From JAXGTD01 sp040775095 (GTDB taxonomy: Bacteria > Pseudomonadota > Gammaproteobacteria > Chromatiales > Chromatiaceae), in the NCBI GenBank assembly GCA_040775095.1, contig JAXGTD010000057.1:1-23362 (forward strand): a DNA stretch of 23,362 nucleotides, read 5' to 3'. Below the pieces are notes generated by a model that did not search any database, was not told the origin of the DNA, and was given only the letters and a program-made list of their open reading frames with translations. Below are positions 15,815 to 23,104 of this stretch, one piece after another. The position numbers and the translations under genes were made by a program. Within the stretch, counting starts at the first letter, position 1. Every line of letters begins with the position of its first letter.

Positions 15815-17827
15815 ATGTCCTCACGTAGAGATCTCGCGAACGCCATCCGTGCGCTGAGCATGGACGCGGTTCAGAAGGCCAAGTCCGGACACCCGGGTGC
15901 CCCGATGGGCATGGCCGACATCGCCGAAGTGCTCTGGAACGATTTCATGCAGCACAACCCGGCCAATCCGCATTGGGCGAACCGTGATCGTTTTGTGCTC
16001 TCCAACGGGCACGGCTCGATGCTGGTGTATTCCCTGTTGCACCTGACCGGCTACGAGTTGACCATCGATGACCTGAAACAGTTTCGTCAGCTCCATTCCA
16101 AGACCCCTGGCCATCCCGAGTACGGCTACGCGCCGGGCGTCGAGACCACCACGGGTCCGCTGGGCCAGGGCATCACCAATGGCGTGGGCATGGCCTTGGC
16201 GGAAAAGGTGCTCGCGGCGCAGTTCAACAAGCCCAGTCACGCGATCGTCGATCACAACACCTATGTGTTCCTCGGTGACGGCTGCCTGATGGAGGGCATC
16301 TCCCACGAGGCGTGCTCGCTGGCCGGCGCGCTGGGTCTGGGCAAGCTGATCGCGTTCTACGACGACAACAACATCTCCATCGACGGCGAGGTTCGCGGCC
16401 ACGGTGATACGCCCGCCTGGTTCCTCGATGACACGCCCGCGCGCTTCCGCGCCTACAACTGGCACGTCATCCCGAAGGTCGATGGCCACGATGCGGAGGC
16501 CGTGAAGGCCGCCATCGAAGAGGCCCGCTCGGTTGCCGACAAGCCCACCCTGATCTGCTGCCAGACCATCATCGGGTTTGGCTCGCCGAACAAGCAGGGT
16601 AAGGAAGAGTGCCATGGCGCACCGCTTGGCGACGACGAGATCGCACTGACCCGCGAGGCGTTGGGCTGGAGCCATCCGCCATTCGAGGTGCCCGACGACA
16701 TCTATCAGGCATGGGACGCCAGGGAGCGCGGCGCGGCGGCCGAGGCGGCCTGGAACGAGCGGTTCGCGGCCTACCGGGCCGAGTATCCGGCCGAGGCGGC
16801 CGAGCTCGAGCGCCGCATGGCCGGCGAGCTGCCGGCCGATTTCGACGCCAAGGCGTGGGAATTCATCCGCGCCGTGGATGCCAAGGGCGAGACCATCGCG
16901 ACTCGCAAGGCTTCGCAAAATGCGCTGAACGGCTTCGGTCCGATGCTGCCGGAATTTCTTGGCGGGTCCGCCGACCTGGCCGGTTCCAACCTGACCCTGT
17001 GGAAGGGCTGCAAGGGCGTGAGCCCGGAGGATGCCGCCGGCAATTACGTCTACTACGGCGTGCGCGAGTTCGGCATGTCCGCGGTGATGAATGGCGTCAC
17101 CCTGCATGGGGGCTTCAAGCCCTACGGCGCTACCTTCCTGATGTTCATGGAGTACGCCCGTAACGCGGTGCGCATGGCCGCGCTGATGAAAATCAACCCG
17201 ATCTTCGTCTACACCCATGACTCGATCGGCCTCGGGGAGGACGGTCCGACCCATCAGCCCGTGGAGCAGGTCTCGATCCTGCGTCTGACCCCGCGCATGT
17301 CGACTTGGCGCCCGTGCGACGCCGTCGAAAGCGCGGTGGCCTGGAAGCTCGCAATCGAGCGTAAGGGGGGGCCGACCGCCCTGATCTTCTCGCGCCAGAA
17401 TGCGCCGCACATGGCCCGCACCGAGGAGCAGCTGCAGGCCATCGCGAAGGGCGCCTATGTGCTGCGTGACTGCGACGGCACTCCCGAGGCCATCATCATC
17501 GCGACTGGCACCGAGGTCGAGCTGGCCGTGGCCGCCCAGGAGCAGCTGCTCGCCGAGGGCCGCAAGGTCCGGGTCGTGTCGATGCCATCGATGGACACCT
17601 TCGATGCGCAAGACGCGGCCTACCAGGAGGCGGTGCTCCCCGACGTGGTCAAGGCCCGTGTCGCCGTGGAGGCGGGTGTCACCAGCCTGTGGCCGAAGTA
17701 TGTGGGCATGCGCGGCCGCGTCATTGGCATCGATACCTTTGGCGAGTCGGCGCCCGCCCCGCAGGTCTACGAGGCCTTTGGCATCACCGCCGAGAAGGTT
17801 GTCGCCGCGGTGAAGGCGCAACTCTAG
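15815..17827 (+). CDS. tkt: Transketolase
   Basis: This 670-residue thiamine-diphosphate enzyme moves two-carbon units between ketoses and aldoses in the pentose phosphate and Calvin cycles. Visible are SGHPGAPMGMAD (24-35), NGHGSMLVYSLLHL (64-77), the ThDP/Mg motif GDGCLMEGISHEA (154-166), GFGSPNKQGKEECHGAPLG, the central FGMSAVMNGVTLHGGFKPYGATFLMF and HDSIGLGEDGPTHQPVEQ. It follows E. coli TktA nearly throughout. One difference is an in-frame insertion of about six residues near 195-203 (VRGHGDTPAWFLDDTPARF against VEGWFTDDTAMRF), which looks like a small tandem duplication. The start at 15815 is set by homology and by GAGGAGAG upstream; a 75-codon upstream extension is rejected. It leads the tkt-gap-pgk-pyk-fba cluster. 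Confidence 0.97.
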   Translation: MSSRRDLANAIRALSMDAVQKAKSGHPGAPMGMADIAEVLWNDFMQHNPANPHWANRDRFVLSNGHGSMLVYSLLHLTGYELTIDDLKQFRQLHSKTPGHPEYGYAPGVETTTGPLGQGITNGVGMALAEKVLAAQFNKPSHAIVDHNTYVFLGDGCLMEGISHEACSLAGALGLGKLIAFYDDNNISIDGEVRGHGDTPAWFLDDTPARFRAYNWHVIPKVDGHDAEAVKAAIEEARSVADKPTLICCQTIIGFGSPNKQGKEECHGAPLGDDEIALTREALGWSHPPFEVPDDIYQAWDARERGAAAEAAWNERFAAYRAEYPAEAAELERRMAGELPADFDAKAWEFIRAVDAKGETIATRKASQNALNGFGPMLPEFLGGSADLAGSNLTLWKGCKGVSPEDAAGNYVYYGVREFGMSAVMNGVTLHGGFKPYGATFLMFMEYARNAVRMAALMKINPIFVYTHDSIGLGEDGPTHQPVEQVSILRLTPRMSTWRPCDAVESAVAWKLAIERKGGPTALIFSRQNAPHMARTEEQLQAIAKGAYVLRDCDGTPEAIIIATGTEVELAVAAQEQLLAEGRKVRVVSMPSMDTFDAQDAAYQEAVLPDVVKARVAVEAGVTSLWPKYVGMRGRVIGIDTFGESAPAPQVYEAFGITAEKVVAAVKAQL

Positions 17828-17855
17828 GTGATTGCGCCGCGCTGATTGGTGAGGC

Positions 17856-17880
17856 AAGCCGGGGGCATCGTGCCCCCTTG
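17856..17880 (+). other. Hairpin between tkt and gap (possible attenuator)
   Basis: GGGGGCA (17861-17867) and TGCCCCC (17871-17877) form a 7-bp stem around a 3-base loop, with flanking CAAG/CTTG extending it past a bulge. The downstream sequence is only weakly T-rich. It may act as a partial terminator or a processing site that sets gap levels apart from tkt. Confidence 0.45.
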
Positions 17881-17939
17881 CGTCTTGTCACCTCCGCGTC
17901 CAAACGTATTTTCTCAACCTCTTCAACAGGAGCTGTCAT

Positions 17940-19136
17940 ATGACGATCAAAGTTGGCATCAATGGCTTCGGCCGCATCGGCCGCATGGCGTTTCGCGCGA
18001 TCTCAAAAGAGTTTCCGGGCATCGAGGTGGTCGGTATCAACGACCTGCTGGATCCTGAGTATCTGGCCTATATGCTCAAGTACGACTCGGTCCACGGTAA
18101 CTTCCAGGGCGACATCGCCGTCGACGGCAACACGATGATCGTCAACGGCAAGTCGATCCGTCTGACCGCCGAGCGCGATCCCGCCAACCTGAAGTGGGAT
18201 GCCGTTGGTGCCGAGCTGGTCATCGAGTGCACCGGTTTCTTCCTGACCGAGGAGACCTGCCAGAAGCACATTCAGGCGGGTGCCAAGAAGGTCGTGCAGT
18301 CCGCGCCGTCCAAGGACGCGACGCCGATGTTCGTCTACGGTGTCAACCACAACACCTACGCCGGTCAGGCGATCGTCTCGGCGGCCTCCTGCACCACCAA
18401 CTGTCTGGCGCCGGTCTCCAAGGTCCTGCACGACAACTGGGGCATCAAGCGCGGTCTGATGACCACCGTCCATGCGGCCACCGCCACCCAGAAGACCGTC
18501 GATGGCCCCTCCATGAAGGACTGGCGTGGCGGTCGCGGCATCCTGGAAAACATCATCCCGTCGTCCACCGGCGCCGCCAAGGCCGTCGGCAAGGTGCTGC
18601 CCGAGCTCAACGGCAAGCTCACCGGCATGGCCTTCCGTGTGCCCACCTCCGACGTCTCCGTGGTCGACCTGACCGTCGAGCTGAACAAGGGCGCCGCCTA
18701 CGAGGAGATCTGTGCCGCGATGAAGGCGGCCTCCGAGTCCGGCGACCTGGCCGGCGTGTTGGCCTACACCGATGAGAAGGTCGTTGCGACCGACTTCCGT
18801 GGCCGCAACACCCCGTCGATCTTTGACTCCGAGGCCGGTATCGCGCTGGATCCGACCTTCATCAAGGTCGTTGCCTGGTACGACAACGAGTACGGCTACA
18901 CCTGCAACATGCTGCGCATGGTCGAGCACGTTTCCAAGTACACGACCCGTAGCGAGCCGCGAGGGGCGGGGAGTCATCCCCGCGCCTCGCCAGGCGCCGC
19001 GCGTCTGGCGCGATGCGGAAAGCCTCGATCGGTTTTCCAGATCGCGTTTCAATCCGCACAAACACCCCCCACGAGGATCCACGAATGTCCTTCATCAAGC
19101 TCACCGATCTCGACCTCGCCGGCAAGCGTGTGCTGA
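17940..19136 (+). CDS. gap: Glyceraldehyde-3-phosphate dehydrogenase with anomalous C-terminal read-on
   Basis: Residues 1-333 are a full GAPDH: NAD-binding INGFGRIGR (7-15), the specificity Asp in INDLLD (D35, favouring NAD), the active-site ASCTTNC with nucleophile C151, base H178 in TTVHAATATQ, and the C-terminal VAWYDNEYGYTCNMLRMVEHVSK. It interconverts glyceraldehyde-3-phosphate and 1,3-bisphosphoglycerate. Family members end within a few residues of HVSK, but this frame has no stop there. It runs 65 more codons of unrelated Arg/Pro/Ser-rich sequence through two intergenic hairpins and overlaps pgk by 52 bases. A TAG at 18950-18952 is out of frame by one base: a single missing base just before it would give a normal 337-residue protein. 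The frame end given is therefore doubtful. The ribosome binding site is AGGAG, 7 bases before the ATG. Confidence 0.93.
   Translation: MTIKVGINGFGRIGRMAFRAISKEFPGIEVVGINDLLDPEYLAYMLKYDSVHGNFQGDIAVDGNTMIVNGKSIRLTAERDPANLKWDAVGAELVIECTGFFLTEETCQKHIQAGAKKVVQSAPSKDATPMFVYGVNHNTYAGQAIVSAASCTTNCLAPVSKVLHDNWGIKRGLMTTVHAATATQKTVDGPSMKDWRGGRGILENIIPSSTGAAKAVGKVLPELNGKLTGMAFRVPTSDVSVVDLTVELNKGAAYEEICAAMKAASESGDLAGVLAYTDEKVVATDFRGRNTPSIFDSEAGIALDPTFIKVVAWYDNEYGYTCNMLRMVEHVSKYTTRSEPRGAGSHPRASPGAARLARCGKPRSVFQIAFQSAQTPPTRIHECPSSSSPISTSPASVC
18961..19010 (+). other. Two hairpins in the gap-pgk junction
   Basis: GCGGGGA (18966-18972) pairs with TCCCCGC (18977-18983), extended by a few bases past a bulge, and CGCCAG (18988-18993) pairs with CTGGCG (19005-19010). 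They lie within the anomalous 3' extension of the gap frame, which supports this stretch being a normal non-coding spacer. They may stabilise the gap transcript. Confidence 0.5.
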
Positions 19137-20266
19137 TTCGCTCCGACCTGAATGTCCCCGTCAAGGGCGGCAAGGTCACATCCGACGCGCGGATCACCGC
19201 GTCGCTGCCGACCTTCCAGCACTGCATGAAGGCGGGCGCGAAGGTCATGGTCATGTCGCACCTTGGCCGTCCGGAAGAGGGCGTGTACTCCGAGGAGAAC
19301 TCGCTGGCCCCTGTCGCCGCGGATCTCGGTGCCAAGCTCGGTCGCGATGTGCGTCTGATCAAGGACTATCTGGACAAGGCCCCCGAGCTGGCCGACGGTG
19401 AGCTGGTCCTGCTGGAGAACGTGCGTTTCAACAAGGGTGAGAAGAAGGACAACGAGGACCTTTCCAAGCAATATGCCGCCCTGTGCGATGTCTTCGTGAT
19501 GGACGCCTTCGGAACGGCCCACCGTGCGCAGGCATCCACCCATGGCGCCGGCAAGCTCGCCCCGACCGCCTGTGCCGGCCTGCTGCTGTCCGAGGAGCTC
19601 GATGCACTGGCCAAGGCCCTGGCCAATCCGGCGCGCCCGATGGTGGCCATCGTCGGTGGCTCCAAGGTCTCGACCAAGCTGACCGTGCTCGAGGCCCTGT
19701 CCGAGAAGGTTGACCAGCTCGTGGTCGGGGGCGGCATCGCCAATACGTTCCTGGCGGCCTCCGGCTACAACGTCGGCAAGTCCCTGTGTGAGCACGACCT
19801 GATCCCGACCGCGAAGGCCCTGATGGAGAAGATGACCGCCCGCGGGGCAACCATCCCGATCGCGACGGACGTGGTCTGCGGCAAGAAGTTCGACGAGAAC
19901 GAGCCCGCGGTACTCAAGGCGGCCGGTGAGGTCGCCGACGACGACATGATCTTCGACATCGGCCCGGACTCCGCCGGCGCGCTCGCGGAGATCATCGCCA
20001 AGGCCGGCACCATCGTCTGGAACGGCCCGGTCGGCGTGTTCGAGCTCGACCAGTTCGGCGCCGGAACCAGGACGGTCTCCATGGCCATCGCCGATGCCCG
20101 TGGTTTCAGCCTCGCCGGTGGCGGTGACACGATCGCGGCCATCCAGAAGTACGACATCTACGACAAGGTGTCCTACATCTCGACCGCGGGTGGTGCCTTC
20201 CTGGAATATCTCGAGGGGAAGACCCTCCCGGCCGTTGCGATGTTGGAGGAAAGGGCGAAAGACTGA
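19085..20266 (+). CDS. pgk: Phosphoglycerate kinase
   Basis: This 393-residue monomeric cytosolic enzyme transfers phosphate between 1,3-bisphosphoglycerate and ADP, or the reverse when serving carbon fixation or gluconeogenesis. Motifs include RVLIRSDLNVPVKGGKVTSDARI (15-37), MSHLGRPEEG (57-66), ENVRFNKGEKKDNEDLS (111-127), DAFGTAHRAQAST (140-152), the nucleotide-site GGSKVSTKL (191-199), VWNGPVGVFE (311-320) and the hinge GGGDTIAAI (345-353). The length is normal for bacteria. GAGGA lies 7 bases before the ATG. The product partner GAPDH is encoded directly upstream and pyruvate kinase downstream. Its start lies inside the run-on end of the gap frame, in a different reading frame, so if ribosomes really do continue past GAPDH they would cover this start. 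Confidence 0.97.
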   Translation: MSFIKLTDLDLAGKRVLIRSDLNVPVKGGKVTSDARITASLPTFQHCMKAGAKVMVMSHLGRPEEGVYSEENSLAPVAADLGAKLGRDVRLIKDYLDKAPELADGELVLLENVRFNKGEKKDNEDLSKQYAALCDVFVMDAFGTAHRAQASTHGAGKLAPTACAGLLLSEELDALAKALANPARPMVAIVGGSKVSTKLTVLEALSEKVDQLVVGGGIANTFLAASGYNVGKSLCEHDLIPTAKALMEKMTARGATIPIATDVVCGKKFDENEPAVLKAAGEVADDDMIFDIGPDSAGALAEIIAKAGTIVWNGPVGVFELDQFGAGTRTVSMAIADARGFSLAGGGDTIAAIQKYDIYDKVSYISTAGGAFLEYLEGKTLPAVAMLEERAKD

Positions 20267-20269
20267 CCC

Positions 20270-20368
20270 CTCTGGCGAGTGGCCCGGTGTGACGGGCCGG
20301 GTCGTTCCCGGCTCGAGACAGGATTCCACTCGCCGAGCGCTGCGCGCCCATTCCTCCCGTCGCCAGAG
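20270..20368 (+). promoter_or_regulatory. pgk-pyk spacer with two mutually exclusive long pairings
   Basis: The 5' segment 20270-20282 (CTCTGGCGAGTGG) can pair in two ways: GGCGAGTGG (20274-20282) with CCACTCGCC (20326-20334), or CTCTGGCGA (20270-20278) with TCGCCAGAG (20360-20368). Both are perfect 9-bp helices and share bases 20274-20278, so they exclude each other. The first encloses two more small hairpins (CCCG/CGGG and CCGGG/CCCGG, 20283-20311). The second covers the only purine-rich ribosome-binding candidate (AGAGA) before the pyk ATG at 20376. This looks like a two-state leader, but no ligand or family is recognised and chance in GC-rich DNA is possible. Confidence 0.4.
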
Positions 20369-20375
20369 ATCCCAT

Positions 20376-21818
20376 ATGCCAAGACGCACAAAGATCGTTG
20401 CCACCCTCGGGCCGGCGACCGATGACCCAAAGGTGCTCGATGACCTGGTGGCCGCGGGCGTCGATGTTGTGCGCCTCAACCTGTCCCATGACACCCACGC
20501 GCGCCACCGCGAGCGCGCCCAGGGCGTGCGCCAGCGCGCCCGGGCAGTGCGACGGGCGATCGGCGTGCTGGTGGACCTGCAGGGGCCAAAAATCCGCATC
20601 GGCAAGTTCGCCAACGGACCGATCGAGCTTGCCGCTGGCAACCGCTTCGCGATCGATGCCGACTGCCCGCTCGACGGTGGCGACCAACATCGCGTGGGTA
20701 CCACGCTGCCAACCATGGCCAGCGACGTCTCGGTGGGCGACACGTTGCTGCTCGATGACGGCGCAATCGAGCTGCGCGTCGTCTCGCTGGCTGGCGGGCG
20801 TATCGACTGCGAGGTCGTGATCGGCGGCCCGCTCTCGAACAACAAGGGCATCAATAAGAAAGGGGGCGGGCTCTCGGCACCGGCCCTGACGGCCAAGGAC
20901 AGGGAGGACATCCGGTTCGCCGCCGAGATCGAGGCCGACTACCTGGCCGTGTCGTTCGTCAGCAATGGCGATGACGTGCGCCTGGCCCGCGAGCTCTTCC
21001 ACGAGGCCGGCGGCCGCGGCGGCGTGGTCGCCAAGGTCGAACGCGCCGAGGCGTTGCGGGCGCTGGACGACATCATCGACTCATCCGACGCCATCATGGT
21101 CGCCCGTGGCGACCTTGGCGTGGAGATTGGTGATGCCGAGCTGCCCGCGGTTCAGAAGCGCCTGATCAGCCTTGCACGGGATCGCAATTGCGTTGTCATC
21201 ACCGCGACGCAGATGATGCAGTCCATGATCGACAACCCGATCCCGACCCGCGCGGAGGTGTTCGATGTTGCCAACGCGGTGCTCGATGGCACCGATGCCG
21301 TGATGCTCTCGGCCGAGTCGTCGGTCGGCAAGAACCCCCCGAAGGTGGTCGAGGCCCTGCATCGCATTTGCGAGGAGGCCGAGAAGCATACCCGGCGCTC
21401 CGCGCACCGTATCGACAGCGTCTTCGGTCGCGTCGACGAGTCCATCGCGATGGCCACGATGTACACGGCCAATCACCTTGGCGTGAAGGCCATCGCCGCG
21501 CTCACCGAATCGGGCTCGACGGTGAAGTGGATGTCGCGCATCAGCTCGGGCATCCCGATCTATGCGTTGTCGCGCCAGGTGGCAACCCGACGAAAGGTGA
21601 CGCTTTTTCGCGGCGTCTATCCGGTAAGCTTCGACGTCGCGACCAAGGACATTCACGAGGTGAATCGCGAGGTCATCGACGAGTTGCTGCGCCGTGGGAC
21701 GGTGCGCGACGGCGATTTGGTCATTATCACCAAGGGCGATCGCTGCGGCGTCGAGGGTCAGACCAACATCATGAAGATCATGCGTGTCGGCGAGCATCGG
21801 TTGCTGACCGACGACTAG
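20376..21818 (+). CDS. pyk: Pyruvate kinase (PykA-like)
   Basis: This 480-residue enzyme converts phosphoenolpyruvate and ADP to pyruvate and ATP. Seen are RRTKIVATLGPATDD (3-17), VVRLNLSHDTHARH (31-44), the barrel segment VLVDLQGPKIRIGKF, the active-site VAKVER (K220, E222), MVARGDLGVEIG (241-252), ITATQMMQSMIDNPIPTRAEVFDVANAVLDGTDAVMLSAE and a C-terminal allosteric domain ending near VGEHRLL. In GPKIR the position equivalent to rabbit Glu117 is Lys (K72); enzymes with Lys there are known to work without K+, as in E. coli PykA-type proteins. The start is the ATG at 20376, with only a weak AGAGA before it; a long upstream frame inside pgk is rejected. It lies between pgk and fba in the same direction. 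Confidence 0.96.
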   Translation: MPRRTKIVATLGPATDDPKVLDDLVAAGVDVVRLNLSHDTHARHRERAQGVRQRARAVRRAIGVLVDLQGPKIRIGKFANGPIELAAGNRFAIDADCPLDGGDQHRVGTTLPTMASDVSVGDTLLLDDGAIELRVVSLAGGRIDCEVVIGGPLSNNKGINKKGGGLSAPALTAKDREDIRFAAEIEADYLAVSFVSNGDDVRLARELFHEAGGRGGVVAKVERAEALRALDDIIDSSDAIMVARGDLGVEIGDAELPAVQKRLISLARDRNCVVITATQMMQSMIDNPIPTRAEVFDVANAVLDGTDAVMLSAESSVGKNPPKVVEALHRICEEAEKHTRRSAHRIDSVFGRVDESIAMATMYTANHLGVKAIAALTESGSTVKWMSRISSGIPIYALSRQVATRRKVTLFRGVYPVSFDVATKDIHEVNREVIDELLRRGTVRDGDLVIITKGDRCGVEGQTNIMKIMRVGEHRLLTDD

Positions 21819-21879
21819 ACCGGGGCGTATCCCCCAATTGCTTTCTTTCGACTGTCACTGCTAGACATAGGAGACTCCC

Positions 21880-22944
21880 ATGGCCCTGATTTCCCTGCGT
21901 CAAATGCTGGATCACGCCGCCGAGCACGGCTACGGCGTCCCCGCGTTCAACGTCAACAACCTTGAGCAGATGCGCGCGATCATGGAGGCCGCCGACGAGA
22001 CCGACTCGCCGGTCATCGTGCAGGCATCCGCCGGTGCCCGCAAGTATGCCGGCGCGCCCTTTCTGCGCCACCTGATTCTGGCGGCCATCGAGGAGTGGCC
22101 ACATATCCCGGTGTGCATGCATCAGGACCACGGCACCTCCGCCGCGGTCTGCCAGCGCTCCATCCAACTCGGCTTCAGCTCGGTCATGATGGATGGCTCC
22201 CTCGGTGAGGACGGCAAGACCCCGACCACCTATGAGTACAACGTGGACGTCACCAAGACCGTGGTCGAGATGTCCCATGCCTGCGGCGTCTCCGTCGAGG
22301 GCGAGCTCGGCTGCCTGGGTTCGCTGGAGACCGGCATGGCCGGCGAAGAGGACGGTATCGGTGCCGAGGGCGTGCTCGACCACAGCCAGCTCCTGACCGA
22401 CCCCGAAGAGGCCGCCGACTTTGTCAAAAAGACCGGCGTGGACGCCCTGGCCATCGCCATCGGCACCTCCCACGGCGCCTACAAGTTCACCCGCCCGCCG
22501 ACCGGCGACATCCTGGCCATCGAGCGCATCAAGGAGATCCATGCTCGCATCCCCAACACCCATCTGGTGATGCACGGTTCCTCCTCTGTCCCGCAGGACT
22601 GGCTGGCCATCATCAACCAGTACGGCGGCGCCATGGGTGAGACCTACGGCGTACCGGTTGAGGAGATCGTCGAGGGCATCAAGAATGGTGTGCGCAAGGT
22701 CAACATCGACACCGACCTGCGTATGTCGTCCACCGGCGCCATCCGCAAGTTCCTGGCGGACAACCCCAAGGAGTTCGACCCCCGCAAGTACTTCATCGCC
22801 GCCACCAAGGCCATGAAGGGCATCTGCAAGGATCGTTACGAGGCCTTTGGCACCGCCGGTAACGCGAGCAAGATCCAGCCCCTGTCCCTGGAGGTCATGA
22901 CCAGCCGCTACGCCAAGGGCGAGCTGGACCCGAAGGTCAACTGA
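21880..22944 (+). CDS. fba: Class II fructose-1,6-bisphosphate aldolase (CbbA type)
   Basis: This 354-residue zinc-dependent aldolase joins dihydroxyacetone phosphate and glyceraldehyde-3-phosphate; the Calvin-cycle type can also make sedoheptulose-1,7-bisphosphate. Motifs include YGVPAFNVNNLEQ (18-30), HQDHGTSAAV with catalytic D83 and zinc ligand H84 (81-90), SVMMDGSLGEDGKTP (101-115), VEGELGCLGSLETGMAGEEDG (139-159), GTSHGAYKFTRPPTGD with zinc ligand H198, LVMHGSSSVPQDW with zinc ligand H232, and the phosphate-binding VNIDTDLR (274-281). The LETGMAGEEDG and PPTG segments are of the longer cbbA/YggF-free type B form found in autotrophic proteobacteria. AGGAG lies 8 bases upstream. It is the last gene of the cluster and is followed by an intrinsic terminator. 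Confidence 0.96.
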   Translation: MALISLRQMLDHAAEHGYGVPAFNVNNLEQMRAIMEAADETDSPVIVQASAGARKYAGAPFLRHLILAAIEEWPHIPVCMHQDHGTSAAVCQRSIQLGFSSVMMDGSLGEDGKTPTTYEYNVDVTKTVVEMSHACGVSVEGELGCLGSLETGMAGEEDGIGAEGVLDHSQLLTDPEEAADFVKKTGVDALAIAIGTSHGAYKFTRPPTGDILAIERIKEIHARIPNTHLVMHGSSSVPQDWLAIINQYGGAMGETYGVPVEEIVEGIKNGVRKVNIDTDLRMSSTGAIRKFLADNPKEFDPRKYFIAATKAMKGICKDRYEAFGTAGNASKIQPLSLEVMTSRYAKGELDPKVN

Positions 22945-22994
22945 TCCCGGGCCGATCCGCTCGGCTGGGCGCGGCCCTCGTGGCCGCGACGCAA

Positions 22995-23022
22995 GAGGGC
23001 GCCTCGGCGCCCTTTTTCTTTG
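22995..23022 (+). terminator. Intrinsic terminator after fba
   Basis: AGGGCG (22996-23001) pairs with CGCCCT (23008-23013) around a 6-base loop whose outer bases can also pair, and is followed by TTTTTCTTT. It lies about 50 bases past the fba stop. A second GC-rich hairpin (GCGCGGCC/GGCCGCG) lies just before it. It closes the tkt-gap-pgk-pyk-fba transcript. Confidence 0.92.
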
Positions 23023-23104
23023 TGTGGCCGCAAGCAGGGGCCCGGTCTGCTGCCGGCTGTCGGGGCAGGCGCGGTCATCGCATCGGCATGAGGCCGGCGT
23101 GTGG

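Noticed and set aside
15821..17857. 678-codon open frame antisense to transketolase
   Set aside because: It is the antisense shadow of a highly expressed GC-rich gene; its His/Arg/Gly/Asp-rich translation matches no family, while the plus strand is unmistakably transketolase.
18939..19133. CP12-like regulatory tail on GAPDH (as in plant GapB)
   Set aside because: The tail has two or three Cys residues but no acidic CP12-like sequence, and it reads as translated spacer containing hairpins.
19049..20911. 620-codon open frame antisense to pgk and pyk
   Set aside because: It spans two well-supported genes on the other strand, and its composition is typical of GC-rich antisense frames.
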